Of a stretch of 64,000 bases of DNA, positions 26,822 through 37,900 are shown in pieces. The notes under the pieces were generated by a model that made no database searches, had not been told where the DNA came from, and worked only from the letters and a program-made list of their open reading frames with translations. Location: contig NC_088302.1 of NCBI RefSeq assembly GCF_032854445.1, positions 42,226,191 to 42,290,190 of the forward strand, given 5' to 3'. Each line of letters begins with the position of its first letter. The first letter of the stretch is position 1. Source of the DNA: Liolophura sinensis (Eukaryota > Mollusca > Polyplacophora > Chitonida > Chitonidae). The position numbers were made by a program, and so were the translations under genes.

Positions 26822-26980
26822 CCTGGCATCCGACTAGGAATATGATCCGGTGAGCAGGACACCGTCGACTCTCTGTCAACCAATCGATACATTCGTGGTA
26901 CAACTTGCGCTTATTAATACGGAAGCAAGCCGCATGGGGGACCTACAACTTCCCAGGCCCTCATTAAGGCTGCCCTCAGG
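26822..26980 (+). repeat. Right direct repeat of the RT element
   Basis: Partner of 21818-21976. It shares ATCCGGTGAG, GACACCGTC and CTCTCTGTCAACCAATCGAT in the same order. Confidence 0.7.
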
Positions 26981-28433
26981 CAGTCCTCATTTGTCATGGA
27001 CAGTTTTATCAGTGCACAAGGTGCAAACAACGCCTCGAGGCGCAGGCATGTTTTGGAGCGTTCTAGCCCAGTAAACGAATACTGGTTTTTGAAACTGTCA
27101 ATCCACCAAGGGTTCGTGACTGAGAGGATTGCTCTAACAAAGCATCTTACTTGCCTTAAACTGGTTATTCACTAACTACATTGTTAGAAAAAGAAGGTGT
27201 GCTAAGCACATGTTATCAGTGCAGCTTGGCGTTTATGTAAGTTATGGATAACAGGCGGCTTGCAGGTAATATATCCCGAGGATGGCTCATGTAGAGAAGA
27301 TGGTGTTACAAGGACTATATCATTCATAAACAAATATTACTAGATTTTATTGAAGTCTGAGTCGAAATGATTGATCACCAGCAGCCAGACTATTACAGGC
27401 TGTTACAGAAATTAATTCATAAATGTATCATTTAAAAACCAAAACACTTGGTAAAAAAAAAAAATAAGAATAAAACCATTGCGAATTGATAAAGGCAATT
27501 AGCCTTTATTATTTATTATCCTTATTATTATTTAATTTTTATTTATTTATATCATTTGTGTTTTTATGCTGTACTCAAGAATATTAAATGTCGTGCATGC
27601 ATTTACACGTTAAGGTAAAACCAACGTTTTTACAACAGTTAATTTTTCATTTCTAGTCAGTTGTGTTTCAAAGAAATGATGCTTTATAGAAAAAAAAAAC
27701 TCCGAAGCTGGAACAAGAGTGAGTAGTAAAAATGAATTGCTGCACTGGAGACCTATTAAATTCCTTTGATCTTTTTGATCAAAATAGACACGTATAGGCT
27801 ACTTTTGTATTTTAGACTTATTTTAATTATGTCAGAGAATATTTAGGTCTACAAGTGAAGAAAGTTTTAATGTCTGAACCATCCTGGCAAACCTGCTAAA
27901 GAATACGTTCTACACGATGTGTGATGTGGATAAGGCTGACAGAGTAGTCGCCCCTGGGCGCTTTGTGATCTTTCGGTTGATGACGTGATAACGCATAACG
28001 TGATAAGAAATTGAAACATGCCTTTGTTTTATTGCATACAAAGTTGCGTTCTTTACAGATTTACTAATTTATTACTGAACACAGCTAATCAATAACTAAA
28101 CTAAGGTGTAGGTCTGAGAATCTGTCTGAATCTAATGATTCAAACACATTTACCAATAAGTGAACACAACATTAAAAGTATGGGGAGAGCACGTGTTATG
28201 TAGCAGAAACTAAGGCATACTGACGACGTATAGTATCAGCTAGATCTGGAAATGGATTCTAAAGGAAGAACATCCATTGCCTTGGGGGAACAAAATTGAT
28301 GTCAGAATTATGAGTGTGTCCAGTAGCATTTACTACTCCCGTTATTCTAGCCTGGAGAAGGTTAAGTGGGGCAAATAGCCAGACAAGCGTGGCAAAATGT
28401 AATAGGCTGTTGTTGAAGCCTTAAAGAGGCTGC
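26981..28433. other. Intergenic stretch
   Basis: AT-rich. One short SINE tail (27525); no gene-like signal. Confidence 0.6.
27525..27592 (-). mobile_element. SINE family 1, short 3' fragment
   Basis: Only the tail and GTTTTTATGCTGTACTCAAG remain. Confidence 0.4.
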
Positions 28434-28990
28434 TTGAAGCACATAGCCAGGTTAGCGTGTGAAATCGTCACACGCTCCGTCAATGAAGCTTGGATTACAT
28501 TACATCTGCGTGGAGCACATAGCCAGGTTAGCGTGTGAAATCGTCACACGCCCCGTCAATGAAGCTTGGATTACATTACATCTGCGTGGAGCACATAGCC
28601 AGGTTAGCGTGTGAAATCGTCACACACCCCGTCACTGAAGCTTGGATTACATTACATCTGCATGTAGCACATAGCCAGGTTAGTGTGTGAAATCGTCACA
28701 CGCCCCGTCAATGAAGCTTGGATTACATTACATCTGCGTGGAGCACATAGCCAGGTTAGCATGTGAAATCGTCACACGCCCGGTCAATGAAGCTTGGATT
28801 ACATTACATCTGCGTGGAGCACATAGCCAGGTTAGCGTGTGAAAATGTCACACACCCCGTCACTGAAGCTTGGATTAGATTACATCTGCGTGTAGCACAC
28901 AGCCAGGTTAGCGTGTGAAATCGTCACACGCCCCGTCAATGAAGCTTGGATTACATTACATCTGCGTGGAGTAAATGGCCAGATTAGCGT
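28434..28990. repeat. 76-bp minisatellite, ~7.5 units, hairpin in each unit
   Basis: Units start near 28434, 28510, 28586, 28662, 28738, 28814 and 28890; the last is diverged and partial. Each contains GCGTGTGA-AATCG-TCACACGC, a perfect or near-perfect 8-bp stem, and GAAGCTTGGATTACATTACA. Confidence 0.92.
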
Positions 28991-29194
28991 GTCAAAAGTT
29001 CTCCTCGTGTGTTTCGATATTTGTCTATATTGTCATTCAACTTTTTTCCCAGTAGAGTTATTTATTTTTTTCAATGGTGTTTAAGTCGCATACTCAAAAT
29101 ATTTTTACTCATTTGTCACCGATCAGGTTTAATGGTGGAGAAAAATGGAAAGCCCATAGCAAACCACTCATCAGTGCTTGATGCTATTTCCTTA

Positions 29195-29290
29195 CATATT
29201 TATTTAATTGCTTGGTGTTTTACGTGTTGCTCAAGAATGTTTCACTTACACGATGGCGGCCATTATTGTGGGAGGAAACCGGACAGAACC
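29195..29290 (-). mobile_element. SINE family 1, 3' fragment
   Basis: Diverged tail and body (GGTGTTTTACGTG, GGGAGGAAACCGGACAGA) directly before the 19-bp array at 29299. Confidence 0.6.
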
Positions 29291-29298
29291 CTTTCCTA

Positions 29299-29412
29299 GT
29301 ATAAGGTTAGTAATCACGTATAAGGTCAGTGATCACGTATAAGGTCAGTAATCACGTATAAGGTCAGTGATCACGTATAAGGTCAGTAATCACGTATAAG
29401 GTCAGTGATCAT
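29299..29412. repeat. 19-bp minisatellite, 6 units in alternating types
   Basis: GTATAAGGTCAGTGATCAC alternates with GTATAAGGTCAGTAATCAC, so the larger repeating unit is 38 bp. Confidence 0.9.
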
Positions 29413-29529
29413 GCACGTTAATTCTATCTTTGCACAACAACCAACCGATCAAAATAGTCCCCAGAGCACATGAAATACACAGACCATATCAACACTATAT
29501 ACCCTAACTAAATCCTTTCTAATTGTTTC

Positions 29530-29645
29530 ATTTATTTATTTGATTGGAATTTTACGCCGTACACAAGAATATTTCACTTAAACGACAGTGGCCAGCATTA
29601 TGGTTGGAAGAAACCGGGCAGATCTGTAGGTTGCTGGAAGACCTT
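29530..29645 (-). mobile_element. SINE family 1, 3' fragment
   Basis: ATTTGATTGGAATTTTACGC, then the ATATTTCACTTA and GAAACCGGGCAGA blocks of the family. Intergenic. Confidence 0.65.
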
Positions 29646-29931
29646 GCCACGCACATGTACATGTAGTATCATCTTCTAGGACACTGGTATGAACTAGAAC
29701 ATGCAGGATTTTCAGTTTAGATCTTCAACTTGGTGACTTTTACTGTGACACAATACAAACTTTGTGTATCCCTTTAAGGCACCCTATCCACACTTTTGGA
29801 AAATTCGTCCAGTAGAAGTGTCAAATTCAATACATCACTCAAACAGCAATTATATATCGTTTTGTGCACATTTATTTAGGAAGCGCGCTATGTAAACAAG
29901 ATGTGCATCGCAGGCACATACATTTTTTAAG

Positions 29932-30088
29932 GGTTGACTGTAATATTTTTTTTGGGTTTATTGGGGTATAAACGAAAAAAACCGCTGTGCAAACCGTATA
30001 AATCCGTATAGGTGTTCATACAAAAGTTTGCACAGTGGTTTTTTCGTTTATACCCCAATAAACCAAAAATAAATATTACAGTCAATCC
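29932..30088. repeat. Perfect-style foldback: two 62-bp arms
   Basis: Arms 29932-29993 and 30027-30088 are near-identical inverted copies (GTTTATTGGGGTATAAACGA and its complement) around a 33-bp loop. A shorter relative of the arm (TTTATTGGAGTATAAACGCA) occurs at about 30953-30972. Confidence 0.75.
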
Positions 30089-30255
30089 TTATAACTTAAT
30101 TTAAGGCATAAAAGAATGTTATCTAATGATTTACTTTCATTCCAAACGGAGAGAAATGTTAGCCGATTGTTTTAAGGAAGGGAAAACGACACAGGCTCCA
30201 GAAAACACAGAAAACAATCTTTGGGCCAATCAAATTGCTGATAAGTTTTACCCTT

Positions 30256-30568
30256 ACTAAGTGAGTGCTTGGGGTTTAACGCCGTACTCAACAATTTTTC
30301 AGTCATATGACGACGAAAGAATCCTTAGGGTGTATGTAATGTGCCTCCTTGTTGCAGGACGGATTTCCACCGCTCTTTTATCTAGTGCTGCTTCACTGAG
30401 ACGACTTACCGAAGGCAAGTAAGTCACCTCGCCTCAGCCATTATACTGATACGGGTCAACTTGTTGTTGCACTCTCCCCTTCATGCTGAACGCAAAGCGA
30501 GGAAGTGACAACTTCCTCTTTTAAAGTCTTAGGTGTGACTTGACCCAGGATTGATCCTGGATCCTGGA
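30256..30568 (-). mobile_element. SINE family 2, nearly complete
   Basis: Begins GTGCTTGGGGTTTAACGCCG and runs through the body (GAGACGACTTACCGAAGGCA) to the head-proximal GATTGATCCTGGATC. The head itself is missing. Confidence 0.7.
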
Positions 30569-30569
30569 T

Positions 30570-31603
30570 ATTAGTTGTAACATATGGATGATATCTCAAT
30601 ATTTCAAACATACTGGTTATCTAATCTTAAACATCAGTTGGAAACTGATTTTGATCAAACTGTCTTTTTTTTGGCGAGCGCTCGCGCTCGCGCTCGGCTA
30701 TGCATATGCACTCGTTGACCCAGCACGTCTGTGCGTGTTTGTTATAAAGCTCATGCACTGAGGTAAACACCACTGTTTAAACGATCTTGATCCTAGGCTG
30801 TCCATAGAATTTGTATTGATGCTCCTGTTTATGAATGCTAATATAACATAGACGAATTCAAAGCAGATATATTTTTTGTGTTCTGCTTGCCATCTTACAT
30901 GAGGAGTCTACAGTCTCTTCGTTCCCACGTGAGCGAAGCTTCATTTTTTCGATTTATTGGAGTATAAACGCAAACATTTTGACTAATTGGATTGCGCCTT
31001 ACAAGCGTAAATTCGGGAAAATTAAATTATTACGCATTACAGTTTGCGAGATACACATTGTTGTTTCTGTGCAAATTTGTTACAATTAATGCGAGGTAAA
31101 CATAGACCTTGTGTACACGGACACGTGATGGTTGTTTTATGTGTTACACATGCATCCATGTGAGGAAAAGAAAGAGATCTGCACTTTTTACTCCATGACA
31201 CTGTCTAAAAACATAATTTGATCCAATTGAATTAACGGTGATTTTATATATGCTCTTTATATTCACTGTCTGACAAGAATTATTTTGAGCCTTATATATG
31301 TATTGTATTCCCTGTTTAATATTACACAAATGCGGTTGAAAACAAAGAACCCTTGGGGACTAGATGGGAAATGGCTGTCGCTTAGATCGATTGCCAACCT
31401 GCTCACACTGACAGATCGACTGCGAAATGACGTCTTTCCCGGTATGCGGTTAAAGCTGTTATGTAACAGGTGTAGCCAATGGAACTGGCGAAGCTAAAAT
31501 ATTCGTTGCTAACAGTCAGTCTACCGTATGCCGTTAAATGCATAGGGTAATATCCTTTTCCGTCTAATGTTGGAATGTGAAACAATTGGTTGGGAGGTGG
31601 GGG
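30570..31603. other. Intergenic stretch
   Basis: Contains a GC-rich self-complementary run (GCGAGCGCTCGCGCTCGCGC near 30675) and a short relative of the 29932 foldback arm (30953). No gene seen. Confidence 0.6.
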
Positions 31604-31690
31604 TGGGGGCTCCGTGGCTTAGTTGGTTAGTGCGCTAGCGCAGCGTAACGACCAAGGAGCCTCTGACCAATGCGGATTGTCAGCTTCAAG
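31604..31690 (+). mobile_element. SINE family 1, 5' head only
   Basis: The tRNA-like head (GGCTTAGTTGGTTAGTGCGC) and the GAGCCTCTGACCAATGCGG block, with no body. Only a 5' end is kept, unlike the usual 5' truncation. Confidence 0.6.
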
Positions 31691-33983
31691 CCTATGCCCA
31701 AGACAGCAGCCAATGTTGCACTAGAGATGCCTGTTTTGGATGTTTTGTGACTGCAAGTTGATTTGATGCACATTTACCTAGTGTGTGGTGGCACACATGG
31801 GAGGAACCTGACTTGGTTTGTAAAGTAAATGCACACTGGCCCTCTCTACTACTCTAGCCAAGTAAATTAATCTGCTGATGTGTCTTTATCTACCTGTGTG
31901 AGGCTGGGCCCTTATATTGATGCAAGGCCTTATTGAACATCCTTACTCACACACACTATCTATCAGCCACATGCTCCAATTTCACTCACAGCACTCAAAT
32001 TTTGAATTATTTATCCAATGTCAGCCCCAAAAGAGACATTTAAAAAAACCAGAAACAATGACACGTTGTCTGTGTTTCTTCCAGCCTGCTCATACACCTG
32101 TACTACCCTCGACCACAGAGCGTTTTAGCCGATTAACCCCCATTAATTTTCCATAAGTCACAATGTTAACGTTTAGCGCTGTAGCTCAGCCCAAACATTC
32201 CGTGACCAAAAAGCTTGGTGCATACCTGATCAAGCCTGTGAGAAAGAAGCCATTAACATCTTGACATAGGCTGACCGTCAAAATATTTACCTTTCTATGC
32301 CGGCAGCTGAGAGGGGTGCCTAGCAGCTCCAAGGGGACGTCATTCGCAGCCTCATCACCACCTATATCCTTGTGTTCTCTAGCCCAGAATTTCAAACTTT
32401 CATCAGTAAAACTCATACCTGCCCAAAGCTTAGACAATTTCCAGCATTTTGATACCAAGCATGTATGTGTACATCAAAAACGGCAGGCTGGCAGCCAACA
32501 AAAAAAAGGACTTTACACCCTAAAATACACAGAATTACATTTTCCCGCAAAACGGAAGTTGTAATGGGGGTCTGTGTCCTTTTCAGTTGCCCTTACAGAA
32601 AAGAAAAGAAATCTACTGGTAACACATAAATCATATCACTGGGTTACATATAAATACTGCACTCATAGTATGATCGGAAACTAGTCATATGCAGATGCTA
32701 CATTGCCTAACATATTAAGAAATTAAGAAAAAAGAATGTCTTGTGTCGTTCAAATAAGTCCCCTCCCCTTCATTACCTCAATTTGTTAAGCCCCTCCCAT
32801 CCCCCCCCGCCAAAAAGTATGCAATTATAGGAATCGAACTCGTTATCCCAATCGACACAACGGTTTCAAGGCACTCTTGTCACAACTGGAACAATGCGCA
32901 CAATGCCGTAAAGCAATGAAACATTATGGTGAATGTAGAGTTCCTCTGAACTTCCAAATAGGTTCTCTTTTTTCGTCGATTCATAAATATATGTTTTCGT
33001 GAACCGACACGATATTTCGTTACAGCTTACTAGTCCCCAACTAGACATCAAATATGTGGAAATGATTTTGGTTAACGTAATTATCTTTTTATTTTGAAGG
33101 GAATTCCCGAACAAAAACGCCTTGAAATAGCAAAATCTACTTTTAGCCCTGTTTTTGTCTCTTGATATAACAGAAAGTATAAATCGCATCACATGTTCTT
33201 CAGTAATTGGTCTTTAATTTAAGTCAGTTTTATATTTTTTTGGTATTTTTTTTTGTTTTTTTTTTGTTGCATGAAATAACTTAAACCTCACTGCCGCAGC
33301 GAAGTGGGACGATTCCCTATCTAGTTGCAAGAGGCACTTTGCAGATATCTGACACCAGGAGATCCTTAGTACAATCGCACCTACTGAAGCTGGATTCTAA
33401 CATACGTGGACCCGTCAACAAATATTACCACAAACTAAGTTTATGAAGTTCTGTGAAAGTGGAAACATCTACCATCTGATAAATATAAAAAAGATCGGTA
33501 TAATGTCGCATATCTCCTTGGACAGCCCAGGAAAAGGTAATTTCACAAAGAATGAGATTGAAAGATATGCGTTTGCCTTTCTCTAGTAGAATAAAGCAAA
33601 AGTAAATCAAAACACCTTATTTATTTACATAAAACACATTTATTTATATCAACATAAACATTCTCAAGCCTCTATGACACTTGTTCATTAGTTTTGTACA
33701 CACAGCTAACCGACTGATAATCAGGTTACCATCAGGGCTTCAAACGCTAGAGTCATACGATAGTTGTGTCTTTTGTGAGATTATTGCAGCAATTGCCTTT
33801 GTACCAAAACAATTTGTACCGTTTTCTCCGTTCAGATAGTGGCGACGATATCCAAGCTGACACAGATTCCGAGGCAGATAGGTCTTAGGCCACGCAGCTT
33901 CATGGTAAATGTTCATCAGGACATGACATAAGGTGTATTCTTTACTTTGCATCATATTTGCATATATAAATGCCACGCTGTGC
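31691..33983. other. Intergenic stretch
   Basis: No recognisable exon or repeat. C-rich run near 32800 and T-runs near 33240 are simple sequence. Confidence 0.55.
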
Positions 33984-34262
33984 ATTTTTTGAACACAGAA
34001 TACGAAAAAAAAATAATGGAATAATAATGATAATAATAAATAATTGACAATTACGCATGCTTGTGCAAATGATTTCGTGGCCCATCGGAAGTGGTCGATC
34101 ATAAGGTACAAGTGGTTTCAACTTGGGACAACTTGACGAGCGAAAAGTACTTAAAAAACCCAATCAAATGAAAAAATCTGATGGCAAACGCAACCTCTAA
34201 TTTATAAAATAATAAGCCTTTAGTTGAACAGAATTTATCAAAAGCGATGCAGGAATGAAAAT
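33984..34262 (+). repeat. Direct repeat, copy downstream of AMT-B
   Basis: Shares CAAATGATTTCGTGGCCCAT and AATCTGATGGCAA...CGCAACCTCTAATTTATAAA with 36128-36460. It lies just beyond the AMT-B stop. Confidence 0.75.
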
Positions 34263-34417
34263 CATACGGCTAGGATCTCAGACATGTCTATTTTATAGCT
34301 AGTTCGTTGACTTCGGTTGGATGATGTTTAAAGTACCTTGGCTTTATCCTCACGTCTTTGATAACGCACGAGGCCACTAATGAATACTACTAATACTACT
34401 CGTCTGTAACTTGTTCC

Positions 34418-34423
34418 TTTAAT
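34418..34423 (-). terminator. Candidate poly(A) signal of AMT-B
   Basis: ATTAAA on the minus strand about 55 bases after the AMT-B stop. It is the commonest variant signal, but in AT-rich DNA this is weak evidence. Confidence 0.3.
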
Positions 34424-34478
34424 ATATACAAATGCATGCTAAAATGCTTATGAAGTTTTAGTCGAAAATTTAATTTGA

Positions 34479-34934
34479 TCAGTTGTTATCAAGTAAGTCT
34501 TTGGCAGATAGGGGCATGACCGTTGTAATTTCTCCGGCGTTCTCGGCAGTGGATGACACGCTTCGCGTTGAACTACGCCTGTTATGGGTGGAATTTTTGT
34601 GTTGTGAATTACCGATGACTTTGTCCCCTTTCAGGGCCCACCTGGAGCCGGGTTTAGCCCGAACATCCTGCCCAGATAAAGGACGAATCTGGTTGTTGGA
34701 GGAGAGACACTCTTTCAGTTGGATGTCCTGCTTATTGGCAATAATGACAGCCATTTTTGGAGGGTAGATGTTGTGTTCCACGATGTCGGCCCCGAGAATC
34801 TCTTCTTCAAGACTGAGTCTTAGCCCAATCGTCAGGTCGATAACCTTCAGAAGAATGAAAGAAGTGATCAAGGTCCACACTGTGATCACAACAACCGCCA
34901 TGATCTGTACGCCCAGGAGGTAAAACCCGCCTCC
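34479..34934 (-). CDS. amt: AMT-B terminal coding exon 9
   Basis: Residues 368-518 and the TAA stop. It starts GGGFYLLGVQIM (last membrane helix), then GLRLSLEEEILGADIVEHN, then a long polar tail with a basic/serine patch (RRSSTRSVSST) that could carry phosphorylation sites. Acceptor GTTGACAG|GGA. It runs through the site of AMT-A intron 7. Confidence 0.93.
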   Translation of the reverse strand, partial: GGGFYLLGVQIMAVVVITVWTLITSFILLKVIDLTIGLRLSLEEEILGADIVEHNIYPPKMAVIIANKQDIQLKECLSSNNQIRPLSGQDVRAKPGSRWALKGDKVIGNSQHKNSTHNRRSSTRSVSSTAENAGEITTVMPLSAKDLLDNN

Positions 34935-37900
34935 CTGTCAACATACAACACGTTGTTTCAGTCTTTATGACATTTGAGTTGGAAGCATTGTATCTGTGCA
35001 GGCTTACAAGGTTCGCTAAGAACTGAATCACCACACAAATGCCTATCACACAAATGAATAGTCTGCGAGACAAATTATAAAGTTTGGTATCAATTCGTTG
35101 ATGTGTTGAATGTCTTCATGTCAAATTTTCTGTTTACGACTATGATATTTGATTAGCGGTTCACTTCACTCTGCAATGAGAAATATTTCCAAGTTTAAAC
35201 TGTAACACATGTAATGAAGAGGCTACTATTTTGTAAGAGCTCATCATTCGAGCTATTCTAAAATAATGGCAAAAATTCGACTGGCTTTGCGCTGACTGAC
35301 GTTTTTGGCAAAATTCTTCGGTGTAGCGTTATGGATGGAGTATTTTCGTATTGTCTCTGTGTGCCTCAAAGACCGAACTGGCGACCCTAATTAACATATT
35401 AGGGTTATATTAAGTGACGCGAATTTTCTTCTGGATTCATTCTTTTCTGTCTTATCTGGAGTTCTCCAACACTTTGATCTGCCAGTGGATTGACATCCCT
35501 CAACTGCTTGATTGCCACTGAACCGAGCAATTAATTATGTGTCCAATTTTTACGGCTCATAAATATTCGCAACAAATTGTTCACCTTTAGAAAATATTGC
35601 CTTACCCACAGAAGTCCGTCCCTTGTGCTGAAGGTGTTATCTACGGTGTCTCGCCTTGTGAAGAGCCCACAAGCCAACAGACCCCAAACCGCACAGAATC
35701 CGTGAATCGCTACCGCAGCAACGGGGTCGTCAATCTTCATCTTAACCAACACAACCTCTCCCTTAGCCCCTATTAATCCGCCGATCACACCAATGAGGGT
35801 GGCTTCCCAGGGTGCGGTTACAGCACATATCCCTGATGACAAGTTAAAGAATATTGAGACGTGAACGTGTGTTGATGTATACATGAAAAGGACCCTTTAA
35901 AGGCATAGTTTATATCTCTTAAAGGGATACAAAATCGTTGCTGTTTGGCTGGTGTGACAGATAGACCAGCCTAAGCTGAATTATATTGCACATGTTTGGA
36001 AACAAGGGGGGTTTAACCCAGGAAATACAGTCACCGCTGTCAGCCAATCAGCTTAAATTCTGTCTATCTTTAAGAATTCCATAAGCACATTTTCTGTAAA
36101 TGGCCTTGAAAACATTGGACCAGTTCTTTGAACACAGAATACAAAAAAAAAAGACTTACTGGAATAAAAAATATGGCAATCATTTTGAACACATGGACTA
36201 TGATTGCGTTTAATGGCTCTAATAAATATATCTAGAGGCACACGACAATTGCGCTTGCTTGCGCAAATGATTTCGTGGCCCATCGGAAGAGGCCGATCAT
36301 AATGTACAAGTGGTTTTAACTTGTGACAGTTTTAACTTGAAAATTACTGAAAAAAAATTTAAAAAATGGGAAAATCTGATGGCAATCGCAACCTCTAATT
36401 TATAAACCAAAAGCTTCAAGTAGCTGAACAGAATTCACCAAGCGTTGCAGGAATGAAAACTATCAATATCTACTCTCACACTCTCAGGCACTCAGGGTAA
36501 ATTCTGCACATCTGTATATTCCCATATGCCCATTTTCTGCAAATGGTCGTTAAAACATTGAGCCAGTTCCAATCCCCCCTCCTCCCCCCCCCCGCCCCAC
36601 ACTCCTCCAATTCTGGCTCTTTACCTCCTTAATATTTTTTTTTTGCGACCGAGGAAGACTGTAGTTTAAAACCATGAATACACTCGAAGAAGAAATGTGA
36701 CCAGTCTCCTTGAACTTTTATACTTTCTTGTTCACAGTTACCCTTGCCCATCTAATAGACCACAGACCTCTCATCTGTCAACTAGGCCATGACCAGTCGG
36801 ATTGCAGCATCACATACAGCCCTCACCCATCATTTACTTGGTGAGCTATGATAGTTTCGTTTTCTCATAAGATTTGTCGTTTTCAGGTGAAATATTCTAG
36901 CGTAGACACATATCAAATAATAAATAAATAATAAAGAAATCAATAGATGCATCATGTACATACCTGTGATAGACACTAGAGCTCCTAGAATACCGTTGAT
37001 GAGGAAGCCCACGTCAAATTTCCTCTTCTTTGTCACATAACTACAATGGTGGAAGCCATTCATATGCCATTTCATTAAAAAAAGCAAATAACAAGAACAC
37101 TACTTTACACAAAGGATGGTCTAGTTCCCTAGTTGTGGTGACCGATTGTGCACGAATTTAACACTTCTACCGTAATTTTTTTTAAAATCTTAAAGTGTAA
37201 AAAAAAAACAAAAAAAACAGAAGAATCAACTATTTCTCCCAGTTAGGTGTCGCAAACACTGTGACCCTGCTATGACATAAGGTTATTTAGAGTATCATGA
37301 TTAAATAGATGGCAGAGATTCTGAAACCAGACTGATTTCAGATAAACCATCTATATGCGTAAAGTTCCATGTTTATTTTAGGTCTAGCTTTCTATATTGT
37401 GTAAGGACTTGAGTGAATGGGGTTACCAGATCGATTTGATTTGATTCGATTGGTGTTTTACGCCGTACTCAAGAATATTTCACTTATACGACAGTGGTCA
37501 GCATTATGGTAAGAGGAAACCGGGCAGAGCCCGGGGAAAACCCACGACCATCAGCAGGTTGACCATCCTACGTACGGTCGGAAAGGAAGCCAGCATGAGA
37601 TGAACTTGAACTCACAGCAACCGTATTGGCGAGAGACTTCTGGGTCATTACGCCGCACTAGCGCGCTAACCAACTGAGCCACGTAGGCCCCGATTACCAG
37701 ATTGTAAGCTGTATATGTCAATGATATAGGTATCAAGCTTTTGTCGGCTACAAACAGGACACAATTCAAGAGGTGTCAATGTTGCTGTTGTACACATTTA
37801 TACACTGCTGGATACCTTCGATATAATGATACAAATTCTAAACAATGGCGTAAACAAATTTTCAAATCACACCTAACATGTGTTGTTTGGAAGTAAATGA

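Larger units (their letters stand above)
21818..26980 (+). mobile_element. Decayed reverse-transcriptase element with direct terminal repeats (tentative limits)
   Basis: Two similar direct repeats of about 155 bp (21818-21976 and 26822-26980, sharing CCTGGCATCCGACTAGGAAT) bound about 5 kb that contains a broken reverse-transcriptase gene (24040-25970, plus). Penelope-like elements often carry such repeats (pseudo-LTRs), as do LTR elements. The element class is not settled by eye. The stretch 22000-24000 between the left repeat and the RT shows no domain I recognise. The tract 26215-26660 after the RT has long open frames rich in Tyr and Phe and may be its 3' part. Confidence 0.45.

Noticed and set aside
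28434-28990. CRISPR-like look of regularly spaced repeats with palindromes
   Set aside because: The whole 76-bp unit repeats, so there are no unique spacers, and the window is animal nuclear DNA.
32186-32458. 90-codon minus-strand frame
   Set aside because: No ATG context, splice edge or family resemblance; overlaps an equally long plus-strand frame.
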